Shown here piece by piece: positions 54,044 to 63,616 of a stretch of 64,000 nt of DNA. The stretch is from Chondrocystis sp. NIES-4102. Its GTDB lineage: Bacteria > Cyanobacteriota > Cyanobacteriia > Cyanobacteriales > Xenococcaceae. Position numbers and translations under genes: made by a program. The notes under the pieces are model-generated. The model ran no database searches and had not been told where the DNA came from. It saw only the letters and a program-made list of their open reading frames with translations. Each line of letters starts with the position of its first letter. Position 1 is the first letter of the stretch. Location of the stretch: assembly GCA_002368355.1 (NCBI GenBank), contig AP018281.1, positions 248,001-312,000 on the forward strand, given 5' to 3'.

Positions 54044-54943
54044 ATGGTTAACTTAAAGCCAAAAAATCAGCAAGAGCAGGAACAACTAGCTGATTATGAT
54101 TATAAAAAACCAAGACAGCATCTTATATTATTCATCCTAGCTTCGGTTTTGCTCCATAGTTTAGGTGTACTAATTATAGCTTTATCTGAAAATCGCCCTG
54201 TGGTAAAGGAGAAAAAAGATAATCAACCAATAGAATTTGTCATAGTTCCACCAGAGGAAACCAAACCCAAACCACCACCAGAAACTAATAAAAGAGCGAT
54301 TAGAGATTCTGTGGCAAAGCCAACCACGCAAGCTAAGAAAAATATCATACCTGAAGAAATTGCCAAACCTATCGCACCTGCACCTAAACCCACCCCACCA
54401 GCTAGCCAACCTCCTACAAGCACACCACAATCTACACCTGCGCCAAAAGATGATGCAATTGCCACTAAATTACCTGCCAAAAACAATCAAACCCAGAAAA
54501 CTACCCCATCCCCACCAAATCCTATACCCAAGACTGGTGCTGCGGGCTTATTAGGAGGATATCAAAAAAGCCTAGATAATGGAGGTAACGAGGCATTTTT
54601 TAGCCCTGAAGCATTAGCCTATAAAAAGGTTCTCAGTCGAGATCAACTAAATGCCCTCAAAGATATAGACTTAAGCCAATATTTTGCCGAAATAAAACGC
54701 CGAGTCAAAAGTAATTGGCATCCTTCCTATGCGGTAGAAGAATATACAACCTTTTTAACCTTTGAAATTCAAAAAAGTGGTCAAGTTACAAACTTAAAAG
54801 TAAGCAGGAGTTCGGGATCACAGAAAGTAGATCAAGAATCTTTAACAGCAGTGCAAAAATCCGCCCCTTTTGACCCTTTACCCCCAGAATTCCCTTTAGC
54901 AGCTTTAGAAGTAGAATTTACGTTTAATATTTATATCTATTAA
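54044..54943 (+). CDS. TonB-family energy transducer
   Basis: A 299-residue protein with an N-terminal membrane helix (LILFILASVLLHSLGVLIIAL, about 27-48), a long Pro/Lys/Thr-rich periplasm-spanning linker (about 60-175) and a TonB C-terminal domain at about 215-299 (SQYFAEIKRRVKSNWHPSYAVEEYTTFLTFEIQKSGQVTNLKVSRSSG). It transmits the proton gradient from ExbBD to outer-membrane receptors or, in TolA-like proteins, to envelope maintenance. First gene of a tonB-exbB-exbD operon; no receptor gene is visible. Confidence 0.9.
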   Translation: MVNLKPKNQQEQEQLADYDYKKPRQHLILFILASVLLHSLGVLIIALSENRPVVKEKKDNQPIEFVIVPPEETKPKPPPETNKRAIRDSVAKPTTQAKKNIIPEEIAKPIAPAPKPTPPASQPPTSTPQSTPAPKDDAIATKLPAKNNQTQKTTPSPPNPIPKTGAAGLLGGYQKSLDNGGNEAFFSPEALAYKKVLSRDQLNALKDIDLSQYFAEIKRRVKSNWHPSYAVEEYTTFLTFEIQKSGQVTNLKVSRSSGSQKVDQESLTAVQKSAPFDPLPPEFPLAALEVEFTFNIYIY

Positions 54944-54979
54944 TTTAGTCCGTTTAAGACTCATTAACTATTAAAATCG

Positions 54980-55630
54980 ATGGATAAAATCTGGCAATTA
55001 TTTATCAGTGGTGGAGTAGTAATGTTTCCCCTATTGGGGCTTTCGATCTATTCAGGAGCAATAATATTAGAGCGATCGCTTTTTTGGTGGAAAGTTAGCC
55101 GTCAACAACATAAAGTAGTCAAACAACTACTCAAACTTTATCGTGATGATCCCCCAGCAGCAAGTCTAATGCTTAAACGTCATCGCCATTTACCTATTGC
55201 CCGTATATTTCTAGTAGCCTTATCCCTAGAGCGATCGACACCTCAAAAATTCAAACTAGCTTTAGAAAGTGCAGCCCAAGCAGAGATACCAATTCTCAAA
55301 CGTTTTAATAACTCCTTAGAAACCGTGATCAGCGTTGCACCTTTATTAGGGTTACTGGGGACAGTTTTAGGGTTAATCACTTCCTTATCTTCCCTGAAAC
55401 TAGGAGATATCGCAGCCTCCCAAGCCACTGGAGTTACAGGGGGAATTGGTGAAGCTTTAGTTTCTACTGCTGCTGGATTAATTGTGGCGATCGCTACTTT
55501 ATTTTTCGCTAGTATTTTTCGAGGCTTATATCTACAACAAATTGCTTTAATTTTAGAAGTTGGCGGACAACTAGAATTAATACATCTTGATCAATGTCAA
55601 TCACAAGGAGTATACGATGCGCTTACCTGA
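54980..55630 (+). CDS. exbB: ExbB/TolQ-family proton channel subunit
   Basis: A 216-residue membrane protein with three spans and the MotA_ExbB signature: LETVISVAPLLGLLGTVLGLITSLSSL and GVTGGIGEALVSTAAGLIVAIATLFFAS. It begins 36 bp after the TonB gene and overlaps ExbD by 14 bp. It forms the pentameric channel that powers TonB. Confidence 0.94.
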   Translation: MDKIWQLFISGGVVMFPLLGLSIYSGAIILERSLFWWKVSRQQHKVVKQLLKLYRDDPPAASLMLKRHRHLPIARIFLVALSLERSTPQKFKLALESAAQAEIPILKRFNNSLETVISVAPLLGLLGTVLGLITSLSSLKLGDIAASQATGVTGGIGEALVSTAAGLIVAIATLFFASIFRGLYLQQIALILEVGGQLELIHLDQCQSQGVYDALT

Positions 55631-56024
55631 AGAACCAGATATCCCACCAAGTATTAATATTGTGCCAATGATCGATGTGATCTTTGCAATATTGGTCTTT
55701 TTTATAGTTTCTAGTCTATATCTTACTCGTTCTGAGGGTTTACCTGTCAATCTTCCCCGCGCTTCAACGGCACAAGTGCAAAAAACTAAACAAATTACCG
55801 TGAGTTTGGATGCCCAAGGCAAGTTAACTATTAACAGTCAACCCGCCCAACTCCAACAATTAAAAACTCGTATTCAAGAGTTGATCAAAACTGAAGCTAC
55901 AACCACGGTTATTATTAACGCCGATAAAACCGTCCAACATGGTCAAGTAATTGAGATTATGGATCAACTACGGCAAATTCCCCAAGTACAACTGGCGATC
56001 GCTGCTAAAAAACCAGCAAGTTAA
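55617..56024 (+). CDS. exbD: ExbD/TolR-family subunit
   Basis: A 135-residue protein from ATG 55617, preceded by AAGGAG and overlapping exbB by 14 bp. INIVPMIDVIFAILVFFIVSS is the membrane segment with the conserved proton-carrying Asp (MIDVIF). The periplasmic domain follows with ITVSLDAQGKLTINSQPAQL and TTVIINADKTVQHGQVIEIMDQLRQI. Third gene of the TonB operon. Confidence 0.94.
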   Translation: MRLPEEPDIPPSINIVPMIDVIFAILVFFIVSSLYLTRSEGLPVNLPRASTAQVQKTKQITVSLDAQGKLTINSQPAQLQQLKTRIQELIKTEATTTVIINADKTVQHGQVIEIMDQLRQIPQVQLAIAAKKPAS

Positions 56025-56034
56025 ACCAGAGACT

Positions 56035-56210
<176 letters not shown>

Positions 56211-57581
56211 TTATTTACTTAAATAGGCTATAGGATTTACTGCTGCTTGACCTAAAGGATGAATTTCAAAGTGTAAATGTGATCCTGTACTAAAACCTGT
56301 ACTACCCATTTCTGATATTTGTTCACCTTGATCAACTTGTTGACCAAGACTTACCAAAATTCTTTCGTTATGGGCATATAAAGTGACGCTACCGTCTAAA
56401 TGTTGTAGTTTAACAAGATTGCCATACCCACCACTATTCCAACCAGCTTCGATAACCTCACCAGATGCAGCAGCAAAAATTGGAGTCCCAACGGGCGCAG
56501 CAATATCAATTCCAGCGTGTAATCTGCCCCAGCGATAGCCATATCCAGAAGTTAATGCCCCTTGAGCAGGCCAAATATAGCCATCGAAGGCATTGGGTAG
56601 GTATTCTTCAGAAGGAGGTAGAGGAGGCAATTTTAGAGCAATTGTTTCTGCTTGCAAGGAATTAGGATCAAGGTTGTTGTATGGGGAGTCATTTACTGGT
56701 GCGGGATTAATGGGCTGATCATTGTTATTTGACGGGTTACTGGCTATATCCTCTTCGCGATCGCCATATTGAACGCGCATTTGTTCAATTTCTGCTTTTA
56801 ATTTGGCTATGTAGGGATTTTTAGCAGTATGTGAACTAGAATTTTCTTTAGCTGATTTATTAAGTCCGTCGAAGGAGTTTATCTGAGTTTCTGATACTTG
56901 CGCGATAACAGGTGGATTTGTTATGGGAATTTTTAACTGTTGATTTACCTGAATGACATTGGAATTTTTAAGATTATTGATTTTAATAAGTTCTTCACGG
57001 GATACCTGATATTTAGCAGCAATACGATGTAGGGTGTCTCCTGGTTGAACGTTATAAATTTTTAACTGTGGTTGAATTTGAGATTCAGTAGGAGAAGATG
57101 GTTGAGAAGATTCTATTTGGGTATTAGTCGCTAAATCGAGATTTGGTTGAGGGTAGGATGAGCCGTGGCTAAGATTTAGATTATGTTGGGAAGTTGCGGA
57201 GCTTTGATAGGGAATAATATTTTTTGTTGGTGAATGGACTGGATTTATTGCTGAAATGTTTCTAAAATGAGAAGTAATAACACTTAAAATACGTGGCAAA
57301 AATGCGGGGTAATTTGGTTCGGAAGTTTTTGTAGTAGTGCTGGTTGGTGTAAGCAAAGAACTTGAGTTGATTGATTCTTGTTTATTTAAATCTATAGCGT
57401 AAACTGCTTGGTTAGAGGTGGGTTGATAGATTGTCGTTATTGCTATTGAGGCAGTCAAACTTACTTTCATCAGAGGTTTATTCAAGAGTTTGGCTACTTT
57501 AGAGCGGACGCAGCTAGCTTGATTGAGCGAGTTGGTATCTAGATTAGACTTTTGAATAGATAAAGCTTGATGATAAGGCAT
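56211..57581 (-). CDS. LysM domain M23-family peptidoglycan endopeptidase
   Basis: A 456-residue exported protein. Hydrophobic N-terminal region near residues 35-58, a Ser/Asn/Pro-rich linker, a LysM domain (about 175-220: YNVQPGDTLHRIAAKYQVSREELIKINNLKNSNVIQVNQQLKIP), then a coiled segment and an M23 domain (about 338-450) with GYGYRWGRLHAGIDIAAPVGTPIFAAASG, YAHNERI and SHLHFEIHPLG (His ligands). It cleaves peptidoglycan cross-links or activates amidases. Alone; a repeat block follows its 3' end. Confidence 0.93.
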   Translation of the reverse strand: MPYHQALSIQKSNLDTNSLNQASCVRSKVAKLLNKPLMKVSLTASIAITTIYQPTSNQAVYAIDLNKQESINSSSLLTPTSTTTKTSEPNYPAFLPRILSVITSHFRNISAINPVHSPTKNIIPYQSSATSQHNLNLSHGSSYPQPNLDLATNTQIESSQPSSPTESQIQPQLKIYNVQPGDTLHRIAAKYQVSREELIKINNLKNSNVIQVNQQLKIPITNPPVIAQVSETQINSFDGLNKSAKENSSSHTAKNPYIAKLKAEIEQMRVQYGDREEDIASNPSNNNDQPINPAPVNDSPYNNLDPNSLQAETIALKLPPLPPSEEYLPNAFDGYIWPAQGALTSGYGYRWGRLHAGIDIAAPVGTPIFAAASGEVIEAGWNSGGYGNLVKLQHLDGSVTLYAHNERILVSLGQQVDQGEQISEMGSTGFSTGSHLHFEIHPLGQAAVNPIAYLSK

Positions 57582-57862
57582 ACCAATTAGTTAGATTACG
57601 TATGTTTCTATTAATATGTTTTGTAATTTTTTCGTTACCCAAAGCAGTAGCCAATGGCGTAATTGCTTCGCCAAGTATTTTGTAAAATATTTGACAAACT
57701 TTGTAAGTACTTTAGATAAGAAGTTGTATACAAAACTTGTCGGCTATGGTTGTTTATTTTTAAGGAAGGTTAGCTTAAAACTGGAATTTAGACAAGCCCT
57801 AATATAACTTCATTTAAATTTAGTAGTTAAAATTAACTTCATTTAGTTTTAAAACTTAAAAC

Positions 57863-58324
57863 TTAGGAGGAAAACTTAATTTGTCTAAGAGCTTCAAACA
57901 GACCAACCGCGACGCTGACAGAAAGGTTTAAACTACGTACATTTGGCTGTTGCATATCGATTCTGACTTTTTGATGGCAAGCATCAAGTACTTCTGGAGG
58001 TAAGCCTGCTGTTTCTTTACCAAATAAAAGCCAGTCTGTGTTTTGATATTGATAATCTAGATAATTTTTGTTACCTCTTACAGTAAAACCGATCAAGTTA
58101 CCGCCTTTTTGCTGATGAGCTTGCCAAAAAGCAGCTAAATCCTGATGATAATGTAAATCTACATAGGGCCAATAATCCAAGCCTGCCCGCTTAAGATAGC
58201 GATCGCTGATTTCAAATCCTAAAGGGGCAATTAAATGTAACTCTGTTTGGGTTGCAGCACAGGTACGAGCAATATTGCCAGTATTGGGGGGAATTTCAGG
58301 GTTAACTAGAACAACACGAACCAT
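57863..58324 (-). CDS. trmL: tRNA (cytidine(34)-2'-O)-methyltransferase
   Basis: A 153-residue SPOUT methyltransferase: VLVNPEIPPNTGNIARTCAATQTELHLI, DYWPYVDL, LLFGKETAGLP and MQQPNVRSLNLSVSVAVGLFE are the three SPOUT motifs of TrmL. It methylates the wobble base of tRNA-Leu isoacceptors. Complete. Between the M23 gene upstream in the window and gshA. Confidence 0.95.
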   Translation of the reverse strand: MVRVVLVNPEIPPNTGNIARTCAATQTELHLIAPLGFEISDRYLKRAGLDYWPYVDLHYHQDLAAFWQAHQQKGGNLIGFTVRGNKNYLDYQYQNTDWLLFGKETAGLPPEVLDACHQKVRIDMQQPNVRSLNLSVSVAVGLFEALRQIKFSS

Positions 58325-58411
58325 TACATTATCAAGTCAAAAGTTAAACAATTTACTGCGATCGCCAATTTTAAAATTTTTCATCTCAAATCTAAAATTG
58401 GCATCAAAACC

Positions 58412-59569
58412 TTATGCTATTAAAGCAGATTGACAGACCGCATATTCTAACTCTCTTTCTTGTTGGGCAATTTTTTGGATATCTTGCTGGATAATTTCGG
58501 CAACAGACATTCCTTGATCGTGTAATTGTAGCCACTGTTGGGCAGTATTACCTTGACGCAGAATTTTTAAGGCTGGAGATAAAAAGCAACTAAAACCCTT
58601 ACTTTTAGCTATGGGATATACTTCTGTATAAATTTCTTTGATCCAGTCACGGGCGGTTATTATCCTGCCATCCTGCCAATGACGTAATTGAGCATCAAGA
58701 CTTAAATGGGCTGCTGCCATTTCGTTTTCGTCGGTTAAACTTACTAATTCTTGGGGTAAGTCATTACTAGATATACGACTTTGTTGTAGAGGATCAAGAC
58801 TAGGATCGGCGATCATTTGCATAATTCTCGCTTCCAAGAGGGCGGTAATAGCTAAAAGAGCCAATGGATCTACAACTAAATCACAAATGCGTAATTCCAA
58901 ACGGTTAAGATTATAGGGACGGCGATCGCCATTTGGTCTAACAGCACTCCATAAATGACGCACATTGCGCATGGTTTTGGCTGCTAGTTGCTCTTCTGTC
59001 CAATTAATAAAGTGACTATGACTTTCAAATAAGGGTACGTTTTGGGGAGTTTTGGGAAACATCCGCCAACGAGTGGAATGATTACCTGTAACTTTACCAT
59101 CAACGAAGGGAGAAGACGCACTCATCGCTAGATATAAAGGGGCTTCTACCCTAACTAAACGACAGGCTTGCATTAAAATTTCAGGATCGTCAAGCCCAAC
59201 GTTAATGTGAATACTGGCAGTAACTACATTAGTCCCATAGGTTTCTTCGATATAGGTATGATAGGGATTATTCGGATCAGAACGATAAAAGCGATCGCTA
59301 CCACCTAATGATAAAGTGCTACCTGGTATTAAGGTATAATTACCTAGAGTATCTAAATATGTCCTTAAATTTTGTCGAGGTTTAACTAAAGCGCACAACA
59401 GGCGATCGTAACCACAGAAAGGAGCGGTTGTATATTCAACGTTACGACTATCTGGTTCGCGAACAAAACCATCTAAAGTCTGAACAATTTTGTCTGACAG
59501 CCCAACGACTTCCCCAGTGGGAGTGCCAGTGTACATTTCTACTTCAAAGCCCTTAGACAGTAAACTCAT
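58412..59569 (-). CDS. gshA: Glutamate-cysteine ligase, cyanobacterial GCS2 type
   Basis: A 385-residue enzyme. Features include FEVEMYTGTPTG at the N-terminus, VREPDSRNVEYTTAPFCGYD, TYGTNVVTASIHINVGLDD and NRLELRICDLVVDPLALLAITALLEARI. This is the cyanobacterial form of glutamate-cysteine ligase, distinct from the enterobacterial GshA. It makes gamma-glutamylcysteine, the first step to glutathione. Start MSLLSKGFEVEMYTG at 59569. Confidence 0.93.
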   Translation of the reverse strand: MSLLSKGFEVEMYTGTPTGEVVGLSDKIVQTLDGFVREPDSRNVEYTTAPFCGYDRLLCALVKPRQNLRTYLDTLGNYTLIPGSTLSLGGSDRFYRSDPNNPYHTYIEETYGTNVVTASIHINVGLDDPEILMQACRLVRVEAPLYLAMSASSPFVDGKVTGNHSTRWRMFPKTPQNVPLFESHSHFINWTEEQLAAKTMRNVRHLWSAVRPNGDRRPYNLNRLELRICDLVVDPLALLAITALLEARIMQMIADPSLDPLQQSRISSNDLPQELVSLTDENEMAAAHLSLDAQLRHWQDGRIITARDWIKEIYTEVYPIAKSKGFSCFLSPALKILRQGNTAQQWLQLHDQGMSVAEIIQQDIQKIAQQERELEYAVCQSALIA

Positions 59570-59824
59570 ATTTATTCTGATAATTGAAGTTTTGAATATA
59601 ACCTAGTTGCCGTTTAATTAATTGAACAAGATAAACTTACATAAATTGTTACTTTCAATAAAAAATCTCAATAGTTGTTGGCAAGCTATAGCAATATATA
59701 CAATCAATAGTGTAAACGATCACAGTTGACAGAAAATCTAAAGATTATGATTCACACAATCTGGCTTTGATACGCTAAGATTGCAAACTGGTACAAGCAA
59801 GTTAATTTTAAATACAATATTTTT

Positions 59825-59968
59825 ATGGCAACGCTAAATTATTCCACAGATCAACAAGTTAAATATCTGCACCTAGAAGCAGAAATTGATATGCTCTTGC
59901 AAAAGTTAACTAACCTCAAAAAAAAGCAACTTCTGGAGAAAATATCAGTTAAATCTGCAACTGTGTAA
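59825..59968 (+). CDS. Small conserved cyanobacterial protein (47 aa)
   Basis: A 47-residue helical protein: MATLNYSTDQQVKYLHLEAE, then IDMLLQKLTNLKKKQLLEKI, a Leu heptad-like pattern consistent with a short coiled coil. The ATG at 59825 follows a spacer downstream of gshA's start on the other strand. I think similar small proteins occur in other cyanobacteria, which suggests a real gene, but function is unknown. Confidence 0.6.
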   Translation: MATLNYSTDQQVKYLHLEAEIDMLLQKLTNLKKKQLLEKISVKSATV

Positions 59969-60084
59969 ACCAGAAATTTAGGGAATTATTTTAGTTGTAT
60001 TGTACTGATGTCAGGTGTCAGCATAAGATAATTTAATTGGAACTATAAATTTCTGACTCTAGTATCTAAGGAAGTAAATAATTA

Positions 60085-60834
60085 ATGACGATACATCCTC
60101 AACTAGCCAAAGCCTTGGAACAAAAAAATGCTCTTAAGGTGATTAGTGGCTTAAATAATTTTGACCAAGATCGAGTAGTTGCAGTAGTCAAAGCAGCAGA
60201 AGCAGGAGGCGCAACTTTTGTTGATATTGCTGCTCAACCCAGTTTAATCGAAACAATTCGTAACCTAACGGATCTACCAATATGCGTTTCAGCCGTTGAT
60301 CCTCAATTATTTGTAAGTGCCGTTAATGCAGGTGCTGATTTAATTGAAATCGGTAATTTTGATAGTTTTTATAGTCAAGGGCGTAAATTTGAAGCTCCAG
60401 AAGTTTTAGAGATTACCCAGCAAACGAGATCTCTTTTACCTGGTGTTACTCTTTCTGTAACAGTTCCTCATATTTTAGCTCTAGATGAGCAGGTTCGTTT
60501 AGCTGAACAATTAGTAGAAATTGGCGCAGATATTATTCAAACTGAAGGTGGTACTAGTATTGCCCCTAAAAAACCAGGAATTCAAGGTTTAATAGAAAAA
60601 GCAGCCCCAACTTTAGCTGCTGCTTATAGTATTTCTCGTGGCGTAGATGTCCCCGTACTTTGTGCTTCTGGGTTATCTAATATTACTGTACCAATGGCGA
60701 TCGCTGCTGGAGCTTCTGGAGTTGGTGTAGGCTCGGCAATTAATCAGCTAAATAGCGAAGTGGCTATGATCGCGGTGGTACGTAGTTTGGTTGAAGCTTT
60801 AAATACTCAAAAATTATCAGTGATCACTGAGTAG
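60085..60834 (+). CDS. ycf23: Ycf23-like DUF561 protein
   Basis: A 249-residue TIM-barrel-like protein of the DUF561/Ycf23 family, also encoded by red-algal plastids. Landmarks: LKVISGLNNFDQDRVVAVVKAAEAGGATFVDIA, ICVSAVDPQLFVSAVNAGADLIEIGNFDSFY and LCASGLSNITVPMAIAAGASGVGVGSAIN. The fold resembles phosphate-binding barrels; enzymatic role unknown. Its last 11 bases overlap the convergent DegT gene. Confidence 0.9.
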   Translation: MTIHPQLAKALEQKNALKVISGLNNFDQDRVVAVVKAAEAGGATFVDIAAQPSLIETIRNLTDLPICVSAVDPQLFVSAVNAGADLIEIGNFDSFYSQGRKFEAPEVLEITQQTRSLLPGVTLSVTVPHILALDEQVRLAEQLVEIGADIIQTEGGTSIAPKKPGIQGLIEKAAPTLAAAYSISRGVDVPVLCASGLSNITVPMAIAAGASGVGVGSAINQLNSEVAMIAVVRSLVEALNTQKLSVITE

Positions 60835-61972
60835 TTAAAATCTTTAATAAACTATCCTTAAGAGCATCGGCAACTTGTTCTTGCTCCGCTTCTAAAATGC
60901 CAGGAAACATAGGCAAAGATAGTACTTCATGGGCAGCTTGTTCTACTAAAGGCAGTTGCCCTTTTTGATACCCTAAGTTTTGGTATACAGGCTGTAGATG
61001 TAGGGGAATAGGATAATAAATCATGGAAACAATATTTTGTTCTTGTAAGTATTCCTGTACTATAGTTCGGAGAGATTTTATTTGATTTGGATCATTGAGG
61101 ACGCGAATTGTATATTGATTCCAGACATGACAACCACCAGATCTAGCTTGTGGTAACTTAATCTGAGTAAGAGATTGCAATAACTCCTGATAGTAGTTAG
61201 CAGCTTGCTGACGCTGTTGATTCCAAAAATCCAAATGACGTAATTTAATAGTTAAAATAACAGCTTGAATCGCATCAATACGGCTATTAAGACCAATAAA
61301 ATCATGACGATAACGTACAGGCGAACCATGTTCTTTTAAAATCCGCATTTGTTTAGCGATCGCCCGATTATTAGTAGTAATTGCCCCACCATCACCGCAA
61401 GCACCCAAATTCTTAGTGGGAAAAAAACTAAAACAACCCACATCACCGATGCTACCAACCATTAAATCATTCCAGCTAGCACCAGCAGCTTGGGCGCAAT
61501 CTTCGATAACATATAAATTCTGAGATCGGGCGATCGCCATTAATTCTGTCATATCTACAGGTTGTCCAAATAGATGTACAGGAATAATTGCTTTAGTTTT
61601 GGGAGTAATTGCTTGCCTAATTTGTTCTAAATTAAGATTAAATGTATCTAAATCAATATCCACAAATACTGGTTTTGCACCGACTCTGGTAATAACTTCA
61701 GCAGTGGCAAAAAAACTAAAAGGAGTTGTAATAACCTCATCTCCCTCGGTAATATTGAGTGCGCTTAAGGCTAAAAACAGGGCATCCGTACCAGAATTAC
61801 AGCTTACACATTCCTCAACGCCTATGTAACTTGCAAATTCTTGCTCGAAAGTAGCGACGGCTTTACCACCTACATAGCTACCAGAATTAAGAATTTCGAG
61901 AACAGCCAAATTAGCTTCTTCTTGAATTAGTTGATATTGCCGACTTAAATCGACTGGTGGAATCTTAGTCAC
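60824..61972 (-). CDS. DegT/DnrJ/EryC1/StrS aminotransferase
   Basis: A 382-residue PLP aminotransferase of the sugar-transamination type. SGSYVGGKAVATFEQEFASYIGVEECVSCNSGTDALFLAL, FFATAEVITRVGAKPVFVDIDLDTFNL, VEDCAQAAGASWN and the PLP lysine in CFSFFPTKNLGACGDGGAIT are complete. It probably makes an amino sugar for a cell-surface polysaccharide, but no sugar-nucleotide partner genes lie next to it. Convergent with ycf23 (11-bp overlap). Confidence 0.9.
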   Translation of the reverse strand: MTKIPPVDLSRQYQLIQEEANLAVLEILNSGSYVGGKAVATFEQEFASYIGVEECVSCNSGTDALFLALSALNITEGDEVITTPFSFFATAEVITRVGAKPVFVDIDLDTFNLNLEQIRQAITPKTKAIIPVHLFGQPVDMTELMAIARSQNLYVIEDCAQAAGASWNDLMVGSIGDVGCFSFFPTKNLGACGDGGAITTNNRAIAKQMRILKEHGSPVRYRHDFIGLNSRIDAIQAVILTIKLRHLDFWNQQRQQAANYYQELLQSLTQIKLPQARSGGCHVWNQYTIRVLNDPNQIKSLRTIVQEYLQEQNIVSMIYYPIPLHLQPVYQNLGYQKGQLPLVEQAAHEVLSLPMFPGILEAEQEQVADALKDSLLKILTTQ

Positions 61973-62156
61973 TCGTTTAAATTAAGAATTTTTATTTAGA
62001 TAAAATAGTTTAAGAATTTGCAATTGAGTATAGGGTAACGCGAAAGTTGCCATTCAACTGTTTGATTAATAGCAATAGCACTGCACCATAGCAGGCTAGA
62101 GGTACAGTAAAATTGTCCTATTATAAGTGATTGTGTTTTGCAATCATATTTTAATT

Positions 62157-63497
62157 ATGGAATCAGCAGAAAATCACGAACAACAGTCTCAAGCTAATGA
62201 GCCACAACCAGATCAGGATGTTGGTTTATCTAGAATTGAAACTATTAAATTATTAAACGATAGTATTGATAGACTTGAGGCAACAATTAAGGGTATCGAG
62301 TCCAATGAGTTTAATGAGTTACCTTCCTCTGAATCTATTGATAAGTTGGTAAGTACTACTCAAAAATTAGCTGATACAGTTACGCCACCTCCTGTTATAG
62401 AACCTGAACCGATTGTTTCAGAAATTCCCACAACAGTAGTAACAACTGAACCTATCCCCTCTCCTGTTATAGACTCTGAACCGATTGTCTCGGAAATTCC
62501 CACAACAGTAATAACAACTGAACCTATCCCCTCTCCTGTTAAGCAAACTAGTTCTACGACTGGGAATAAACCCCCCACAATTAAAGAACTAAAACAGCAA
62601 CAAGCCATTGCTAATAAGAAAAAACTTAAAAAAATTGTTTCAATGGTTTTAGGAGGAATTACTGTAGCTAGTGCGATCGCAGCTTTGATATGGTTTGGTT
62701 TGCAGCCCAAGGAAATTGATACAGTATCTCTACCTCCAGAAGCGGAGATTATAGTTAACAAGCCAACTAATACTATTCCAAAAGTTCCAGAAGTAGTAAA
62801 CTCACCTGTTATTAGTAATCCTGTTCCAGAAGTAGTAAACCCACCTGTTATTAGTAATCCTGTTCCAGAAGTAGTAAACCCACCTGTTATTATTAATCCT
62901 GTTCCAGAAGTAGTAAACCCACCTGTTATTAGTAATCCTGTTCCAGAAGTAGTAAACCCACCTGTTATTAGTAATCCTGTTCCAGAAGTTCCACCAGTTT
63001 TAAACTCGCCAACTAAAGATAGCGATCAAATTGTCATAAAAACCCCAGCACCCACAAGTAATATAGGTGATCAAGATTCTGAAGTGGATGCACCAACAGC
63101 GATCGCTATTCCGCCAGATTTAAAATCTCCTGGTAGAGCTAAAAACCTCAAAATCGTTACCATTGAGCCTGAGTTAACCTTTACTCCCGAACAGACTTTA
63201 GTAGCTTCGCTACAAGGTAAAATTGCTGAATTGATTAGCAATGATGAAGCCAACATTGTTAATTTTATTAAAGTAGATTTTCCTAATAATAGTCTGATTG
63301 TCTCAGTAACAGATAACTGGTACGAATTAAATCAATCTCGTCAAAACAAATTTGCTAATGAAATTTTGCAACGCTCTCGTAAACTCAACTTTAGCAAACT
63401 AGAAGTTCAGGATGATCAAGGTTCATTAGTGGCTCGCAACCCTGTAATTGGAGATCAAATTATTATCGTCCAAAGTAATAAAAACGAAGCTACTTAG
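62157..63497 (+). CDS. Single-pass membrane protein with proline-rich tandem repeats
   Basis: A 446-residue protein from ATG 62157. The N-terminal cytoplasmic part is acidic, holds a short coiled segment and two 24-residue repeats (EPIVSEIPTTVVTTEPIPSP). One membrane helix (IVSMVLGGITVASAIAALIWFGL) follows near residue 170. The external part carries 13-residue PEVVNPPVISNPV repeats encoded by five tandem 39-bp units (62784-62978). The C-terminal region (about 345-440) reads as a folded domain, ELISNDEANIVNFIKVDFPNNSLIVSV. Function unknown. Confidence 0.8.
   Translation: MESAENHEQQSQANEPQPDQDVGLSRIETIKLLNDSIDRLEATIKGIESNEFNELPSSESIDKLVSTTQKLADTVTPPPVIEPEPIVSEIPTTVVTTEPIPSPVIDSEPIVSEIPTTVITTEPIPSPVKQTSSTTGNKPPTIKELKQQQAIANKKKLKKIVSMVLGGITVASAIAALIWFGLQPKEIDTVSLPPEAEIIVNKPTNTIPKVPEVVNSPVISNPVPEVVNPPVISNPVPEVVNPPVIINPVPEVVNPPVISNPVPEVVNPPVISNPVPEVPPVLNSPTKDSDQIVIKTPAPTSNIGDQDSEVDAPTAIAIPPDLKSPGRAKNLKIVTIEPELTFTPEQTLVASLQGKIAELISNDEANIVNFIKVDFPNNSLIVSVTDNWYELNQSRQNKFANEILQRSRKLNFSKLEVQDDQGSLVARNPVIGDQIIIVQSNKNEAT
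62784..62978 (+). repeat. Five tandem 39-bp coding repeats
   Basis: Units of exactly 39 bp begin at 62784, 62823, 62862, 62901 and 62940, with a partial sixth at 62979. They differ by one or two bases and encode PEVVN(S/P)PVI(S/I)NPV. Number likely varies between strains. Confidence 0.95.
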
Positions 63498-63616
63498 AAC
63501 AGTTGGGTCAATTAAATTATCTACTGCTAGCACTAGCTTTTAACTGCTGGCTGGTAACTGTTCAAAAAACTGTACAATGTCTCTGGAGTAATTTTAAAAA
63601 AAGGATACAGTAACAG

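Noticed and set aside
54182-54486. Long frames opposite the TonB linker (Gly/Trp- or Gly/Val-rich)
   Set aside because: They are reflections of the proline-rich linker on the other strand.
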